Below are positions 37,440 through 46,854 of a DNA stretch of 64,000 nt, piece after piece; the stretch's first letter is position 1; every line of letters starts with the position of its first letter. The stretch is from positions 3,100,001 to 3,164,000 of the forward strand of contig NZ_CP007213.1 of the NCBI RefSeq assembly GCF_001411805.1, in the 5' to 3' direction. The translations under genes were made by a program, and so were the position numbers. The stretch comes from Burkholderia plantarii. Lineage in GTDB: Bacteria > Pseudomonadota > Gammaproteobacteria > Burkholderiales > Burkholderiaceae. The notes below the pieces were generated by a model that worked only from the letters and a program-made list of their open reading frames with translations, ran no database searches and was not told the DNA's origin.

Positions 37440-38354
37440 ATGAATTACCCATCGATACTCGAACGCATCCACACCGAAATCGCGCCGTGGATCGGCGCCG
37501 GACGCGTGGCCGACTACATCCCCGAACTCGCGAAGGTGCCCGCCGAGCGCTTCGGCATCGCGATCGTCACGCTCGACGGCCAGACCCACACGGTGGGCGA
37601 CGCGCACGAGCGCTTTTCGATCCAGAGCATCTCGAAGCTGTTCGCCTGCACGCTCGCGTTCCAGCTGCTCGGCGACGAGCTCTGGCAGCGCGTGGGCCGC
37701 GAGCCGTCGGGCACCGCGTTCAATTCGCTGGTGCAGCTCGAAAGCGAGCGCGGCAAGCCGCGCAACCCGTTCATCAACGCCGGCGCGCTGGTGGTCACCG
37801 ACGTGCTGAGCCGCCGCTTCGTGCGCGCCGAGACGGCGCTGGTCGAATTCATCCGCCGGCTGATCGGCTCGAACGAGATCGACTACGACTCGCGCGTGGC
37901 GCAGTCCGAATGGCAGCACGCCGAGCGCAACCGCGCGATGGCGCATTTCATGGCCAGCTTCGGCAACATGTGGATGCCGCCCGACGCGGTGGTGGAAGCC
38001 TACTGCCGGCAGTGCGCGATCTCGATGAACTGCGTGGAGCTGGCGCAGGCCGCGCTGTTCCTCGCCAACGGCGGCGTGGCGCCGGTGACCGGCGAGCGCG
38101 TGGTGGACGCGAGTTCGGCCAAGCGGCTGTCCGCGCTGATGCTGACCTGCGGCACCTACGATGCGGCCGGCGACTTCGTTTATCGCGTCGGGCTGCCGGC
38201 CAAGAGCGGCGTGGGCGGCGGCATCGTGGCGGTGCTGCCGGGCGAGATGGCCGTCTGCGTCTGGTCGCCGGGGCTCGACGCGAACGGCAATTCGCTGGCC
38301 GGCGTGCTGGCGCTGGAATGGCTGACGAGCTACACGGAACGCTCGATCTTCTGA
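37440..38354 (+). CDS. glsA: Glutaminase (GlsA family)
   Basis: The 304-residue enzyme hydrolyses glutamine to glutamate and ammonia. Typical family blocks are present: GRVADYIPELAKVPAERFGI, RFSIQSISKLFACTLAFQ with the catalytic Ser-x-x-Lys (SISK), NPFINAGALVVTDVL, YDAAGDFVYRVGLPAKSGVG and GIVAVLPG. ATG 37440 begins MNYPSILERIH, the usual family start. It is cytoplasmic. It is followed 71 bp later by the convergent GST gene. Confidence 0.95.
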   Translation: MNYPSILERIHTEIAPWIGAGRVADYIPELAKVPAERFGIAIVTLDGQTHTVGDAHERFSIQSISKLFACTLAFQLLGDELWQRVGREPSGTAFNSLVQLESERGKPRNPFINAGALVVTDVLSRRFVRAETALVEFIRRLIGSNEIDYDSRVAQSEWQHAERNRAMAHFMASFGNMWMPPDAVVEAYCRQCAISMNCVELAQAALFLANGGVAPVTGERVVDASSAKRLSALMLTCGTYDAAGDFVYRVGLPAKSGVGGGIVAVLPGEMAVCVWSPGLDANGNSLAGVLALEWLTSYTERSIF

Positions 38355-38425
38355 AGCCGCGCGGGGCCGAGGTTGCGGCGGGCGGGCGGACGCTTCGACC
38401 GCCGCGGATCGGTCATGCCCCGCCG

Positions 38426-39058
38426 TCACGACGCGGCGCGGCGCCCGCTCTCGAACGGCTCGCGCGCGCCGGGCGCGGTCGCCGCCATGACCGGTCGCGT
38501 CGACAGCGGCGCGAGCCACTCGGCCAGCGCCGGCGCGCGTTCGCGCCAGGCGCGCCCATAGCGGAAATCGGCGTATTCGAGCGCGACGGCCACCGCGATC
38601 TGGGTGCCCGAGACGCGCCCGTCGCGCTCGGGCGTCAGCTCGTCGAGGCGCGCGGCGAGCGTATCCACCGAGCGCAGGATGCGCGCCTCGAGCCTGGCGA
38701 GCGTCGCGTCGTCCTGGCGCGCGGGATCGCGCACCGACTCGACGCGGCGCGCCAGCGTGGCCTCCATCATCCCGTCGGCGAGCGCGAGCATCGACAGCGC
38801 GGCCACGTCGCCCGTGCGTACCAGCGGCGCATGCGCGTGCAGCGTGTCCAGATGCAGCATGATCGCCATGCTGTCGTAGAGCCCGGCCGTGTCCGACAGC
38901 GCGAGCGCCGGAATCTGCCATAACGGATTGAACGGCGCGAGCGCTTCGGGCCGCTTCATGTCGATGAACAGCTCGCGCACGTCGAGCGCGCGCTCGTGCG
39001 CCGCGACGACGACCTTGCGGCCGAACGGCGAGGTCGCGTCGGTCAGGATCTTCAGCAT
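38426..39058 (-). CDS. Glutathione S-transferase family protein
   Basis: The 210-residue protein has the thioredoxin-like N-terminal domain (MLKILTDATSPFGRKVVVAA, with Ser at the usual catalytic position; NPLWQIPALALSDTAGLYDS contains the conserved cis-Pro and the D-S that binds glutathione) and a helical C-terminal domain (VAVALEYADFRYG). ATG 39058 is preferred to the longer frame. Substrate unknown. It is convergent with glsA. Confidence 0.88.
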   Translation of the reverse strand: MLKILTDATSPFGRKVVVAAHERALDVRELFIDMKRPEALAPFNPLWQIPALALSDTAGLYDSMAIMLHLDTLHAHAPLVRTGDVAALSMLALADGMMEATLARRVESVRDPARQDDATLARLEARILRSVDTLAARLDELTPERDGRVSGTQIAVAVALEYADFRYGRAWRERAPALAEWLAPLSTRPVMAATAPGAREPFESGRRAAS

Positions 39059-39442
39059 GTTTCGGTTTTCCCTGGGGCAGTGCGTGGAACGGGGGCTGCC
39101 GGCCTCGCGTTCACGGCGGCGTCGAGGCCGACTCCGATCCACGCGAGCACCGCGATCAGGCCGGGCGCCTCGGGCGCCGGATCCGCCGGATCGATCAGCA
39201 GCGTGATTCTGGCCGATTCGCCGACGGCCTGCAGGCTCGCGCGCGGCCGGAGGCCGGCGTCGGCGGAGGCGTCAGGTGCGAAAGCGCCGGGGCGCCGCGC
39301 CGAGCGATGGATCGAGGCCGCCCGGCGCTTGCGGCAGCGCGGGGCGCACCGCCGCAAGCGCGGCTGCGGGGTGTCCGGGGCGCGTACCGCTCACCCGCTT
39401 GTCCACTCGCTTGCCCGACCGCTCGCTTTCCCGACCGCTCGC
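39059..39442. other. 384-bp gap between the chemoreceptor and GST genes
   Basis: A 101-residue minus-strand frame (39052-39357) runs into the GST start but has no ribosome site or family match, and I do not accept it. Nothing else is seen; the GST promoter must be here. Confidence 0.3.
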
Positions 39443-41008
39443 TCACCCCGCCGCACCGTCCGCCACCCGGAACCACGACACGGCCGAGAACAGGCTCTCG
39501 CTCTGCCGTTCCAGCGACGCCGAGGTCACCGACGCCGTCTCGATCAGCGCCGCGTTGTGCTGCGTGGTGGCCTCCATCTGCACCACGGTCGCGTTCACGA
39601 GTTCGATGCCGGCCGACTGCTCGCGCGAGGCGAGGCTGATGTCGGCCATGATCGCGTTGACGCTGTTCACGGCGGTCAGGATCTCGTCCATCGTCGCGCC
39701 GGCCCGCATCACCAGCGCGCTGCCCTCGTCGACGTTGGTGGTGGAGGCCGAGATCAGCTCCTTGATCTCCTTGGCGGCGGCGGCCGAGCGCTGCGCGAGC
39801 GAACGCACCTCGGCGGCCACCACCGCGAAGCCGCGGCCGTCCTCGCCGGCGCGCGCGGCTTCCACGGCCGCGTTCAGCGCGAGGATGTTGGTCTGGAACG
39901 CGATGCTCTCGATCGTGCCGACGATGCTGACGATGCGCGCCGAGCTGTCCGAGATCGCGTCCATGGTGCGGACCACCTGCTTGACCACCGCGCCGCCGCG
40001 CGAGGCGATGTCGGAGGCGCGCGTGGCCAGCTCGCTCGCGTCGTGCGCGTTGTCCGAGTTCTGCCGCACGGTGGCCGTCAGCTGCTCCATGCTCGCGGCG
40101 GCCTGCTGCAGCGACGCGGCCTGCTGCCCGGCGCGCGAGGACAGATCGCGGCTGCCGCCGGCGATGCCGCGCGCGTCGAGCAGGATCGCCTCGGTGCCCT
40201 CGCGCACCTTGCCCACCACCTGCGCCACGCGCTGGCGCATCTCGTTGAGCGCGCCGAGCAGGCGGTCCATCTCGTTGCCGCGCCCGGTGTCGATGCGTCC
40301 GGTCAGGTCGCCCGCGGCGATCTTCGCGAAATGCCCGACCGCCGCGTCGATCGGCCGGACGATCGCGCGCGCGAGCGCCCGGTGCGCGACGAAGCCGGCC
40401 ACCAGCGCGAACACGCCGGCCGCGCCGAACGCCGTGAGCGCCACCCCGAAGCGCCGCGCCGCCGCTTCGTAGCGCGCGCGCTGGCGGTCGACCTGGAACG
40501 CCTCCAGCGCCGTCAGCGCCTGCTGGTAGTCGTCGAACCAGGCCGCCGACATCTCGCGCTGGGTGCCGAGAAAATCGACGAGATTGTCGGCGTCGAGCTG
40601 CTTGATGCCCTTCTCCAGCCCCTGCGTGAGCAGCTGGGCGCGCTTCGCGAGCATGGTGTCGAGCAGCGCCTTCTCGGCCGCGTCCGGCGCATGCAGCGCG
40701 CGATAGGCGTCGAGCTCGCGGCTGCTCTCGTCGAGCAGCGCGTGCAGCCGGCGCACCTCCGCGGTGGCCGGCTTGCCCGCGCTGATGATCTGCTCGACGT
40801 TGCCGAGGCCGATGCGCAGCATCAGCATGCGCTCCGAACTCGTCTTCAGGTGGACGACGGACGCGGTGTCGTCGCGATACATCGCGTCGAGCGCGCCGTT
40901 GCTCTTCACGAGCGAGAACGCAGCCGCCCCGATCACCAGCATCAGCAGGACCGTACAGCCGGCAATCGTGGCGGCGAGCCCGCCGCGGATCGTGATGGTT
41001 CGAGACAT
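39443..41008 (-). CDS. Methyl-accepting chemotaxis protein
   Basis: The 521-residue receptor has an N-terminal membrane helix (residues 12-34), a periplasmic four-helix-bundle sensor (about 35-185), a second membrane helix ([20 protein letters not shown]), a HAMP domain ([20 protein letters not shown]) and the signalling hairpin tip [20 protein letters not shown]. The C-terminus ends FRVADGAAG without the NWETF-type pentapeptide that tethers CheR/CheB, so adaptation would depend on other receptors. ATG 41008 begins [14 protein letters not shown]. The ligand is unknown. No che genes are adjacent. Confidence 0.93.
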   Translation of the reverse strand: MSRTITIRGGLAATIAGCTVLLMLVIGAAAFSLVKSNGALDAMYRDDTASVVHLKTSSERMLMLRIGLGNVEQIISAGKPATAEVRRLHALLDESSRELDAYRALHAPDAAEKALLDTMLAKRAQLLTQGLEKGIKQLDADNLVDFLGTQREMSAAWFDDYQQALTALEAFQVDRQRARYEAAARRFGVALTAFGAAGVFALVAGFVAHRALARAIVRPIDAAVGHFAKIAAGDLTGRIDTGRGNEMDRLLGALNEMRQRVAQVVGKVREGTEAILLDARGIAGGSRDLSSRAGQQAASLQQAAASMEQLTATVRQNSDNAHDASELATRASDIASRGGAVVKQVVRTMDAISDSSARIVSIVGTIESIAFQTNILALNAAVEAARAGEDGRGFAVVAAEVRSLAQRSAAAAKEIKELISASTTNVDEGSALVMRAGATMDEILTAVNSVNAIMADISLASREQSAGIELVNATVVQMEATTQHNAALIETASVTSASLERQSESLFSAVSWFRVADGAAG

Positions 41009-41313
41009 GGTCGGCAAGGGAAAGAGGCGCGCGCATCGGGCCTGGCGGCCGCGGCGCACGCGGGGATCGGACGGAACGCCGGACGCGCTCGCCCGGCACA
41101 TGACCGCGCGGCCGGCATGGGGCCGGATTCGCGCGCTTCATGTCGGGCTATCGGAAACGCGAATTTTTGACTTGAGCGGCGAAGCGACGGGAACCCGTCG
41201 AAAACCGCCATCGCCGGCGCGTCCGGTGAAAGGACGCGACAGGAATGGGGGCGCCGCGGCGCGTGGATCGCCTGCGGGCCGCCCGCGGGGGCGGGCGCGG
41301 CGGGCCGGAGCGC

Positions 41314-41631
41314 TCAGCGCACGGCGGCGACGCGGTACGGGGTGGGCCGGCCGGCGGCCTGCCAGGCCGCGATCGCGACCGCGACGCGCGCGTCCACCTC
41401 GGTGAGCGGGCGCGGCTCGCGATCGCCGTTCATCAGGTACCAGTGCCAGCCGCCCTGCGCGTCGCGCACCGACAGCGGCAGGATCGCCGAGCCGCGCATC
41501 AGCGGGCTCACGGCGTCATGCAGGTCCTGGAAATTCGGACGCGTGGTGTGGATCACGGCCACGTCGCCGTTTTCCAGATCGCGGCACACCGCATCGACGT
41601 CCACCGGCTCCGCATAAAAATCGATCTGCAT
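41314..41631 (-). CDS. Hypothetical protein, 105 residues
   Basis: The protein begins MQIDFYAEPVDVDAVCRDLE and contains a WHWYLMNGDREPRPLTEVDA segment, with no signal peptide or membrane helix. Coding bias is normal. No family is recognised. It lies 305 bp upstream of the chemoreceptor on the same strand, a gap that shows no gene, and 178 bp after the asparaginase stop. Confidence 0.6.
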   Translation of the reverse strand: MQIDFYAEPVDVDAVCRDLENGDVAVIHTTRPNFQDLHDAVSPLMRGSAILPLSVRDAQGGWHWYLMNGDREPRPLTEVDARVAVAIAAWQAAGRPTPYRVAAVR

Positions 41632-41809
41632 CGCGTTTCATCCGGCTGGTCGACGAGAGTTGTAGTCTAGTCGGTGAACGGCGGCTTACAAAGGCCGGCG
41701 AAGGCCCGGCGGTACGCGCAAACGCGCGGCGCCGCCCGGGCAGGACCTGCCACGGGCGGCGCCACGTGCAACGCGCAGCCGAAACACGCGGCGGCCGCGA
41801 GCCGGCGCC

Positions 41810-42958
41810 TTACCAGGTCGCCGAGAACGCGCGCTGCACGTCTGCCGGCGAGGTGATGCCGTTCGAGATCAGCAGCTGGGTGAGGATCCGCGCCTTCTGC
41901 GGGTTCAGGTCGAGCGACACCGCGAAGCCGCGCTGATCGTCGTTCACTTCCACGTTCCGGTTCACGAAGCCGCTGCCGACGCGCGTCGAGCGCACCACGA
42001 GGATGCCTTGCCGCGCCGCCTGCTGCAGCGCATCGAGCGCCTTGCCGGAAGTGTTGCCGTCGCCCACCCCGGCCAGCACGATGCCCTTCACGTGATCGGC
42101 GATCGCATGGTCGATCTGCTGCGCGTCCATGTTGCTGTGCGAATAGACGATCTCGACGGGCGGCAGCTTGCCGTCGGCCGGCAGCGCGTACTTTTTGCGG
42201 GAATCGGCCGTGGCCGGCGCGAGGAAGCGCACGCTCGCCGGATCGACGTAGCCGATCGGGCCGCTGTTCGGCGAGACGAAGGTCTGCACGCTGGTGGAGT
42301 TGGTCTTGGTCGCGCCGCGCGCCGAGTGGATCGTGTCGTTCAGCACGATCATCACGCCGCGGCCGCGCGCATGCGGATCGGCCGCCACTTCCACGGCTTC
42401 GTAGAGGTTGGCCGGGCCGTCGGCGCTGATCGCCGTGGACGGCCGCATCGACCCGACCAGCACCACCGGCTTGTTGGTGTGCAGGACGTTGTCGAGGAAG
42501 AACGCGGTTTCCTCGAGCGTATCGGTGCCGTGCGTGATCACGATCGCGTCGGCCTCGTTGCGATCGGAGATCTCCTGGATGCGCTTCGCGAGCTTGAACC
42601 AGACGCCGTCGTTCATGTCCTGCGAGCCGATCGACGCGACCTGCTCGGGGCTCAGGCGCGCGAGCTTCTCGATGCCGGGCACGGCGTCCACCAGCTGCTG
42701 CGCGCTGACTGCGCCCGCGTTGTAGGCATTCGCGGCGCGCGCGTCGGCCTTGCCCGCGATGGTGCCGCCGGTGGCGAGAATCGCGACGCGCGGCAGCGAG
42801 ACGGCGGCCTGGGTGCCCGTCGCGACGGGTGCCGCCGCGTCGGCGGCGAACGAGGCCGGCGCGCCGAGCGCGACGAAGGCGGTCAGCGCCGCTGCGGCGG
42901 CGAGACGAAGCAGAGCATGGCGAGACCCGGTTTTCCCGAAAGCGGAAATGTCGTTCAT
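41810..42958 (-). CDS. ansB: Periplasmic L-asparaginase (type II)
   Basis: The 382-residue enzyme has a signal peptide (LLRLAAAAALTAFVALGAPA, cleavage near SFA-AD) and the two asparaginase signatures: VAILATGGTIAGKADARAAN with the nucleophilic Thr, and IVITHGTDTLEETAFFLD with the second Thr-Asp-Lys set. It hydrolyses asparagine (and glutamine weakly) in the periplasm. ATG 42958 follows GGAG and begins MNDISAFGKTG; the frame upstream is not used. The AT-rich gap upstream contains its promoter. Confidence 0.95.
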   Translation of the reverse strand: MNDISAFGKTGSRHALLRLAAAAALTAFVALGAPASFAADAAAPVATGTQAAVSLPRVAILATGGTIAGKADARAANAYNAGAVSAQQLVDAVPGIEKLARLSPEQVASIGSQDMNDGVWFKLAKRIQEISDRNEADAIVITHGTDTLEETAFFLDNVLHTNKPVVLVGSMRPSTAISADGPANLYEAVEVAADPHARGRGVMIVLNDTIHSARGATKTNSTSVQTFVSPNSGPIGYVDPASVRFLAPATADSRKKYALPADGKLPPVEIVYSHSNMDAQQIDHAIADHVKGIVLAGVGDGNTSGKALDALQQAARQGILVVRSTRVGSGFVNRNVEVNDDQRGFAVSLDLNPQKARILTQLLISNGITSPADVQRAFSATW

Positions 42959-43683
42959 TTTAGACTCCATACATTTTTGATTCGCTGAATTGCACTTCGC
43001 AAACATCATTCGATGTTGTTTTCATTTCCGATCGCTCGCAGCCAATCGGTCACGCTGCCGCCGGCCCGCCTGACCAGCGTGCAGTCGATGCTTCGAGCGG
43101 GGTGGGCGGCATGCCCGGGGGCGCGCCGATTCGCGAGAATCGCGACGATTCGGAAGGTGGTTTTCAGATGATGTCGTAAGTCATCCTAAAACCAATTTCA
43201 TTCGCCGTCCTTCGATTTGACCAAATTTGACTTAAATTCTCCGGGGCTCGCTGATGCGCGTCAAACTGGCTCCAGCACGGCGAATCGGCATGATCACCGG
43301 GCCGGGGCGGCCGGCGTTTGCGGGGAACACGGCAGACGTGCCGCCCGCATTGTGCTGACGCAAGGAAACATCGAGCGCGGGAGATGCCGGCACGCGGCCC
43401 GGATGGCGCGATGCATCATCGCTTCCCGGCCTTGAATAATGATTCGCCATCCTATTGAAATGGCATGATTGTCAATCGATGGCCATCTACCCCAAACAAG
43501 GCTTCACGGAATGGCCGCATCACATCCCGATCGATTCGAATAGCGGGAAAATCAACGAATCAGGAAAGGCACATCAAACGCGGACCGATCCGCGGCATGG
43601 TCTCGAGTCTTTTTATTTATCCCATGCCGACGGCGGTACCGGCACGGCCGGCACCGCCGCCATCAAATCACCTGCCGCCGCGC
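42959..43683. other. 725-bp intergenic region upstream of ansB
   Basis: No gene is supported. The stretch from 43150 to 43260 is AT-rich and contains two TTTGAC copies 12 bp apart (near 43217 and 43229), and 43430-43625 is again AT-richer. Both ansB and the DUF2278 gene are on the minus strand, so this holds the ansB promoter and the 3' end of the DUF2278 unit. Confidence 0.4.
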
Positions 43684-44325
43684 TCAGGCCGGGTTGCCGT
43701 GATTGTCGGTATCGAAGGTCTGCGACTGGAACGCGATGAACACCGCGAGCCACGCGCCGTCCGGGTAGCGCAGCATCAGGCAGCCATCCTGATAGACACC
43801 GTTGTCTTTTTCATACGAACCCGAGTTGCCCTGGTTCATATGGATGTCATGGATGCCCTGGCCCGGCACGAACTTGAAATACTGGTCGGGCTTGTCCTCG
43901 GGGCCCCACTTCGCGCCGAACGCGAACACCAGCGAGCCGGCCTCGTCCATCGCCTTCACGACGGCGCTCTCCAGCCGGTCCTTCAGGTCGTTGCTCTGCC
44001 CCGGCACGTCGGGCGGCACCGGCACCATCGCCTTGGTATCCACCAGGCCGCCGCGCACGAAGTCGATCGCGAGGCCGCCCGGCTTGCTCGCCAGCTTCGT
44101 GAAGCCGGTGTCGGCCGCCATCAGCTGCGTGGTCAGCGAGTCGGGCAGCGTCGTCGTCGATTCGAACAGCACCGTCGAGGGCGCGTGCGGCGCCGACGAT
44201 TTCACGTTCACCGCGATCCGGAACACCTCGTCGCCCGCATGCACGAGGATCTGGTAATGATCGTCGTCAGCGTTGCGCAGATGTCCGGTAACGGTGCCTT
44301 TCAGCAAGCCATAGTTCAGTGACAT
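43684..44325 (-). CDS. DUF2278 (YukJ-family) protein
   Basis: The 213-residue protein shows the family start MSLNYGLLKGTVTGHLRNAD, the centre FRIAVNVKSSAPHAPSTVLF and the hallmark GIHDIHMNQGNSGSYEKDNG (H-x-H-M-N-Q-G). ATG 44325 follows AGGA; the longer frame to 44568 is not conserved. No signal peptide is seen. The biochemical role is unknown; some family members carry a lamin-tail domain, which is absent here. Confidence 0.85.
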   Translation of the reverse strand: MSLNYGLLKGTVTGHLRNADDDHYQILVHAGDEVFRIAVNVKSSAPHAPSTVLFESTTTLPDSLTTQLMAADTGFTKLASKPGGLAIDFVRGGLVDTKAMVPVPPDVPGQSNDLKDRLESAVVKAMDEAGSLVFAFGAKWGPEDKPDQYFKFVPGQGIHDIHMNQGNSGSYEKDNGVYQDGCLMLRYPDGAWLAVFIAFQSQTFDTDNHGNPA

Positions 44326-45349
44326 GGGATCGTCCTGTGGTGGGTGGAAAGCGATTCTGCCGTTCGCGACTGACAGTTTTGCGAAACGCGAGTTGCATGC
44401 GCAGGGCGTTTTCCCGCCTGCTTTGAACGTGGCGGCCACGCGGCGCCGCGGATCGGTAAGCGCTACCGCGCACGCGCATCGCATTCGGCAATTTCGTGCG
44501 GCGCGCGAGGCGGCCGGCGCCGCGAACCTCTTCCACCAGCGCGACACGCCGGGCGGCGAGAGCCGCACGCCGACGCCGTATCACCTCGACGAAACGAAGG
44601 GCAACGCGCGGCGCGCTGGCTGCACCCCGCACGAGTGGGCCGCCGCGCAGGCCGCCTGGGACCATGGCCGCAGGTCGGCGTGACCGACCGCGACGCCGCC
44701 GCTCTCGCCCGGCTACCACGAGGCGGCCGAGGCGCCGTTCCCTCGCGCGCTGCCGACGCGTTCCCGCTCTGCGACGCCTGCCACTGCGGCATGCATATCG
44801 GCACGATCCCGAACCGGCTGTGCGGCCGGAGCGGCACCCGCGGCCCGAACGGCCGGAGCCCGGCCGACCGGCACCCGCTGCGCGTGGCCGCGCCGAACAA
44901 CGAATTCCATCTCGGCAGCGGCAGCGGCGCGTCGAACGCGGGCCGGACCTGGACCGCCCGTGCGGACCGGCTGCAGCGGGCGGCGCGAGCGGGAAGGTCT
45001 GCCAGAGCCGGGGCGACAACGTCGGCTGCAGCGAGATGATGAGCTTTCGCCACTGGCGTGCCGCGTTCGAAGGCATGGCGGCCGGGCGCCGCCCGGTGTT
45101 CGTCCCTGACCGTCGACATCAGGCAGCCGGCGACGACGGCCCGTGGACGCCGAAGCTGGCCGGCCACGGCGCGGGCGAGCGGCGCGGGACGATGGCCGCG
45201 CGCGGCCGCTGCCACGACTTCACGGTGAGCCGCGACGCGTCGGCGGTGTTCCGGCGGCGCTTCGCGGGGCATCGAGACCGGCCGCGCTTCCGTGTCCGGT
45301 CCGGGAACGGGCACCGCATGAAACGTCCGCCCCTTTCCCGCCCTGCATG
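44326..45349. other. About 1 kb without a recognisable gene, possible gene remnant
   Basis: Plus-strand frames break every 100-200 codons but successive fragments look protein-like: GESRTPTPYHLDETKGNARR near 44560-44620, then DAFPLCDACHCGMHIGTIPN near 44755-44815, then GDNVGCSEMMSFRHWRAAFE near 45010-45070. This pattern would fit a frameshifted old gene. I recognise no family, none of the minus-strand frames is convincing, and GC bias alone could explain the open frames. Confidence 0.25.
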
Positions 45350-45388
45350 AAAAACGGCCGGCCACCGCGAAGCGCGATGGCCGGCCGT
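45350..45388 (-). terminator. Intrinsic terminator of the porin gene
   Basis: ACGGCCGGCCA (45354-45364) pairs perfectly with TGGCCGGCCGT (45378-45388), with an inner CGCG-AAG-CGCG stem in the loop. Read on the minus strand, the stem is followed by TTTTT. It lies 38 bp behind the porin stop. Confidence 0.85.
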
Positions 45389-45425
45389 CTCGTCTCGTGC
45401 GGGCCGCGTCGCGGCCCGCCGCGCG

Positions 45426-46595
45426 TCAGAACTTGTGGCGAATCCCGACCACGGCCAGTTCCTGGCTGTCGGTGCCCGAGTTCACGCCGTAGCTGCCGAT
45501 CGAGGCGGCCGCCGCGATCTGGCCGCCGGCGGCGTTGAGCGTCTTGCCGCTCGCCTTCTGGTAGCCCGCCAGCGCGTAGAGGTCGGTGCGCTTGGACAGC
45601 GAATAGACCGCGCCGATGTTGACCTGGTTGTAGTGCGCCGAGGCCGGCCCGGTCAGCGAGGTGTAGCTGTAGCCGACGCCGGTGTTCAGCGCCGGCGTGA
45701 AGCGGTAGTTGAAGAACGCCGAGCCGCTGTTGAACTTCGCCGTCGACTGGAACGTCGAGAGCGTGTCGCCCGCGTATTGCGTGTTCGAATAGCCGATGCC
45801 GAAGGTGGCCGCGGCGATCGAATACTGGGCGCCCGCGCGCACGATCTGGATCGACTTGGCGCTCGCGAAGCCCGAGTTGATCACGGTGTTGAACAGCGTG
45901 TCCGAGGTGCTGGTCCAGCTGCGCTGGCCGCCCGCCACGGTGCTGCCGCCGTTCGCGAAGAAGTAGCCGGCGCCGAGCTGCAGCGGGCCGTTCGCGTAGG
46001 CCGCGCCGAAGCTGTAGGTCTGGCCGCTGCCGGTCGCGCCGGCCACGCCGCCGAAGCCGTACAGCGCCTCCACCTGCAGGCCCGCGATCAGCGGGCTCGT
46101 GTACTTCACCGAGTTGCTCACGCGCAGGCTGTTGTCGTAGTTGTCGAGGTCGCCCGGCGTCGCGAAGGTGCCGCCGAACGGGCCGTCTTCGGTCAGCCCC
46201 TGCACGAGATCGACGATCGGATCGTACTGGCGGCCGAGCGTCACCGTACCCCAGCGCTGGTCGGCCAGCCCGACGATCGCCTTGCGGCCGAACTCGCGGC
46301 TGCCCTGGCCGAGCGCGCCGGTGCCCACGTTGAAGCCGTTCTCGATCTGGAAGATCGCCGCGAGGCCGCCGCCCAGATCCTCGGTGCCGCGCAGGCCCCA
46401 GCGGCTGCCCGACATGTTGCCGCTGCTGAACTTCAGCAGCGAGGACTGGTTGGCGCCGTTGGCGCCCTGCGCGTTGTGGACGTAGGCGATGCCGGCGTCG
46501 ACGATGCCGTACAGCGTGACGGAGCTTTGCGCGTGGGCGGTGCCGCCGGCGAGCGAGGCGATGGCGGGCAGCGCGAGGAGGGACAGGCGTTTCAT
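45426..46595 (-). CDS. Outer-membrane porin (Gram-negative porin, OmpC type of beta-proteobacteria)
   Basis: The 389-residue protein has a signal peptide ending TAHA-QSSVTLYGIVDAGI, the usual N-terminus of the mature trimeric porin. It also has GSRWGLRGTEDLGGGLAAIF and GRQYDPIVDLV (loop 3 area), and ends with a C-terminal Phe (VGIRHKF) required for barrel assembly. It forms a 16-strand general diffusion pore. It is monocistronic with a clear terminator. Confidence 0.95.
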   Translation of the reverse strand: MKRLSLLALPAIASLAGGTAHAQSSVTLYGIVDAGIAYVHNAQGANGANQSSLLKFSSGNMSGSRWGLRGTEDLGGGLAAIFQIENGFNVGTGALGQGSREFGRKAIVGLADQRWGTVTLGRQYDPIVDLVQGLTEDGPFGGTFATPGDLDNYDNSLRVSNSVKYTSPLIAGLQVEALYGFGGVAGATGSGQTYSFGAAYANGPLQLGAGYFFANGGSTVAGGQRSWTSTSDTLFNTVINSGFASAKSIQIVRAGAQYSIAAATFGIGYSNTQYAGDTLSTFQSTAKFNSGSAFFNYRFTPALNTGVGYSYTSLTGPASAHYNQVNIGAVYSLSKRTDLYALAGYQKASGKTLNAAGGQIAAAASIGSYGVNSGTDSQELAVVGIRHKF

Positions 46596-46854
46596 TCCGG
46601 TTTCTCTGGTGTGTTTTTGGAAGAGTTCGAACGTTATCGAAACCGATATCGGCGGGAAACCAAGGAATTCTTTGAAGAATATGAAAACAACAGATCGGAA
46701 CGGCATGCCCCGGACGGATTGACGGCGGCGCATCGAACGGGGCCGGCCCAATTGCGCACGCAACCGGTTCGAGCGTGCCGCCCGACACCTGCCGGCGCCG
46801 CGCGCGGGCCCGGGAATGGCTCGGCTACCCGGCCGGCCTGGCGATGATGGCGGT

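Noticed and set aside
39052..39357. 101-codon minus-strand gene ahead of the GST gene
   Set aside because: It overlaps the GST start in another frame, has no ribosome site and no recognisable motif.
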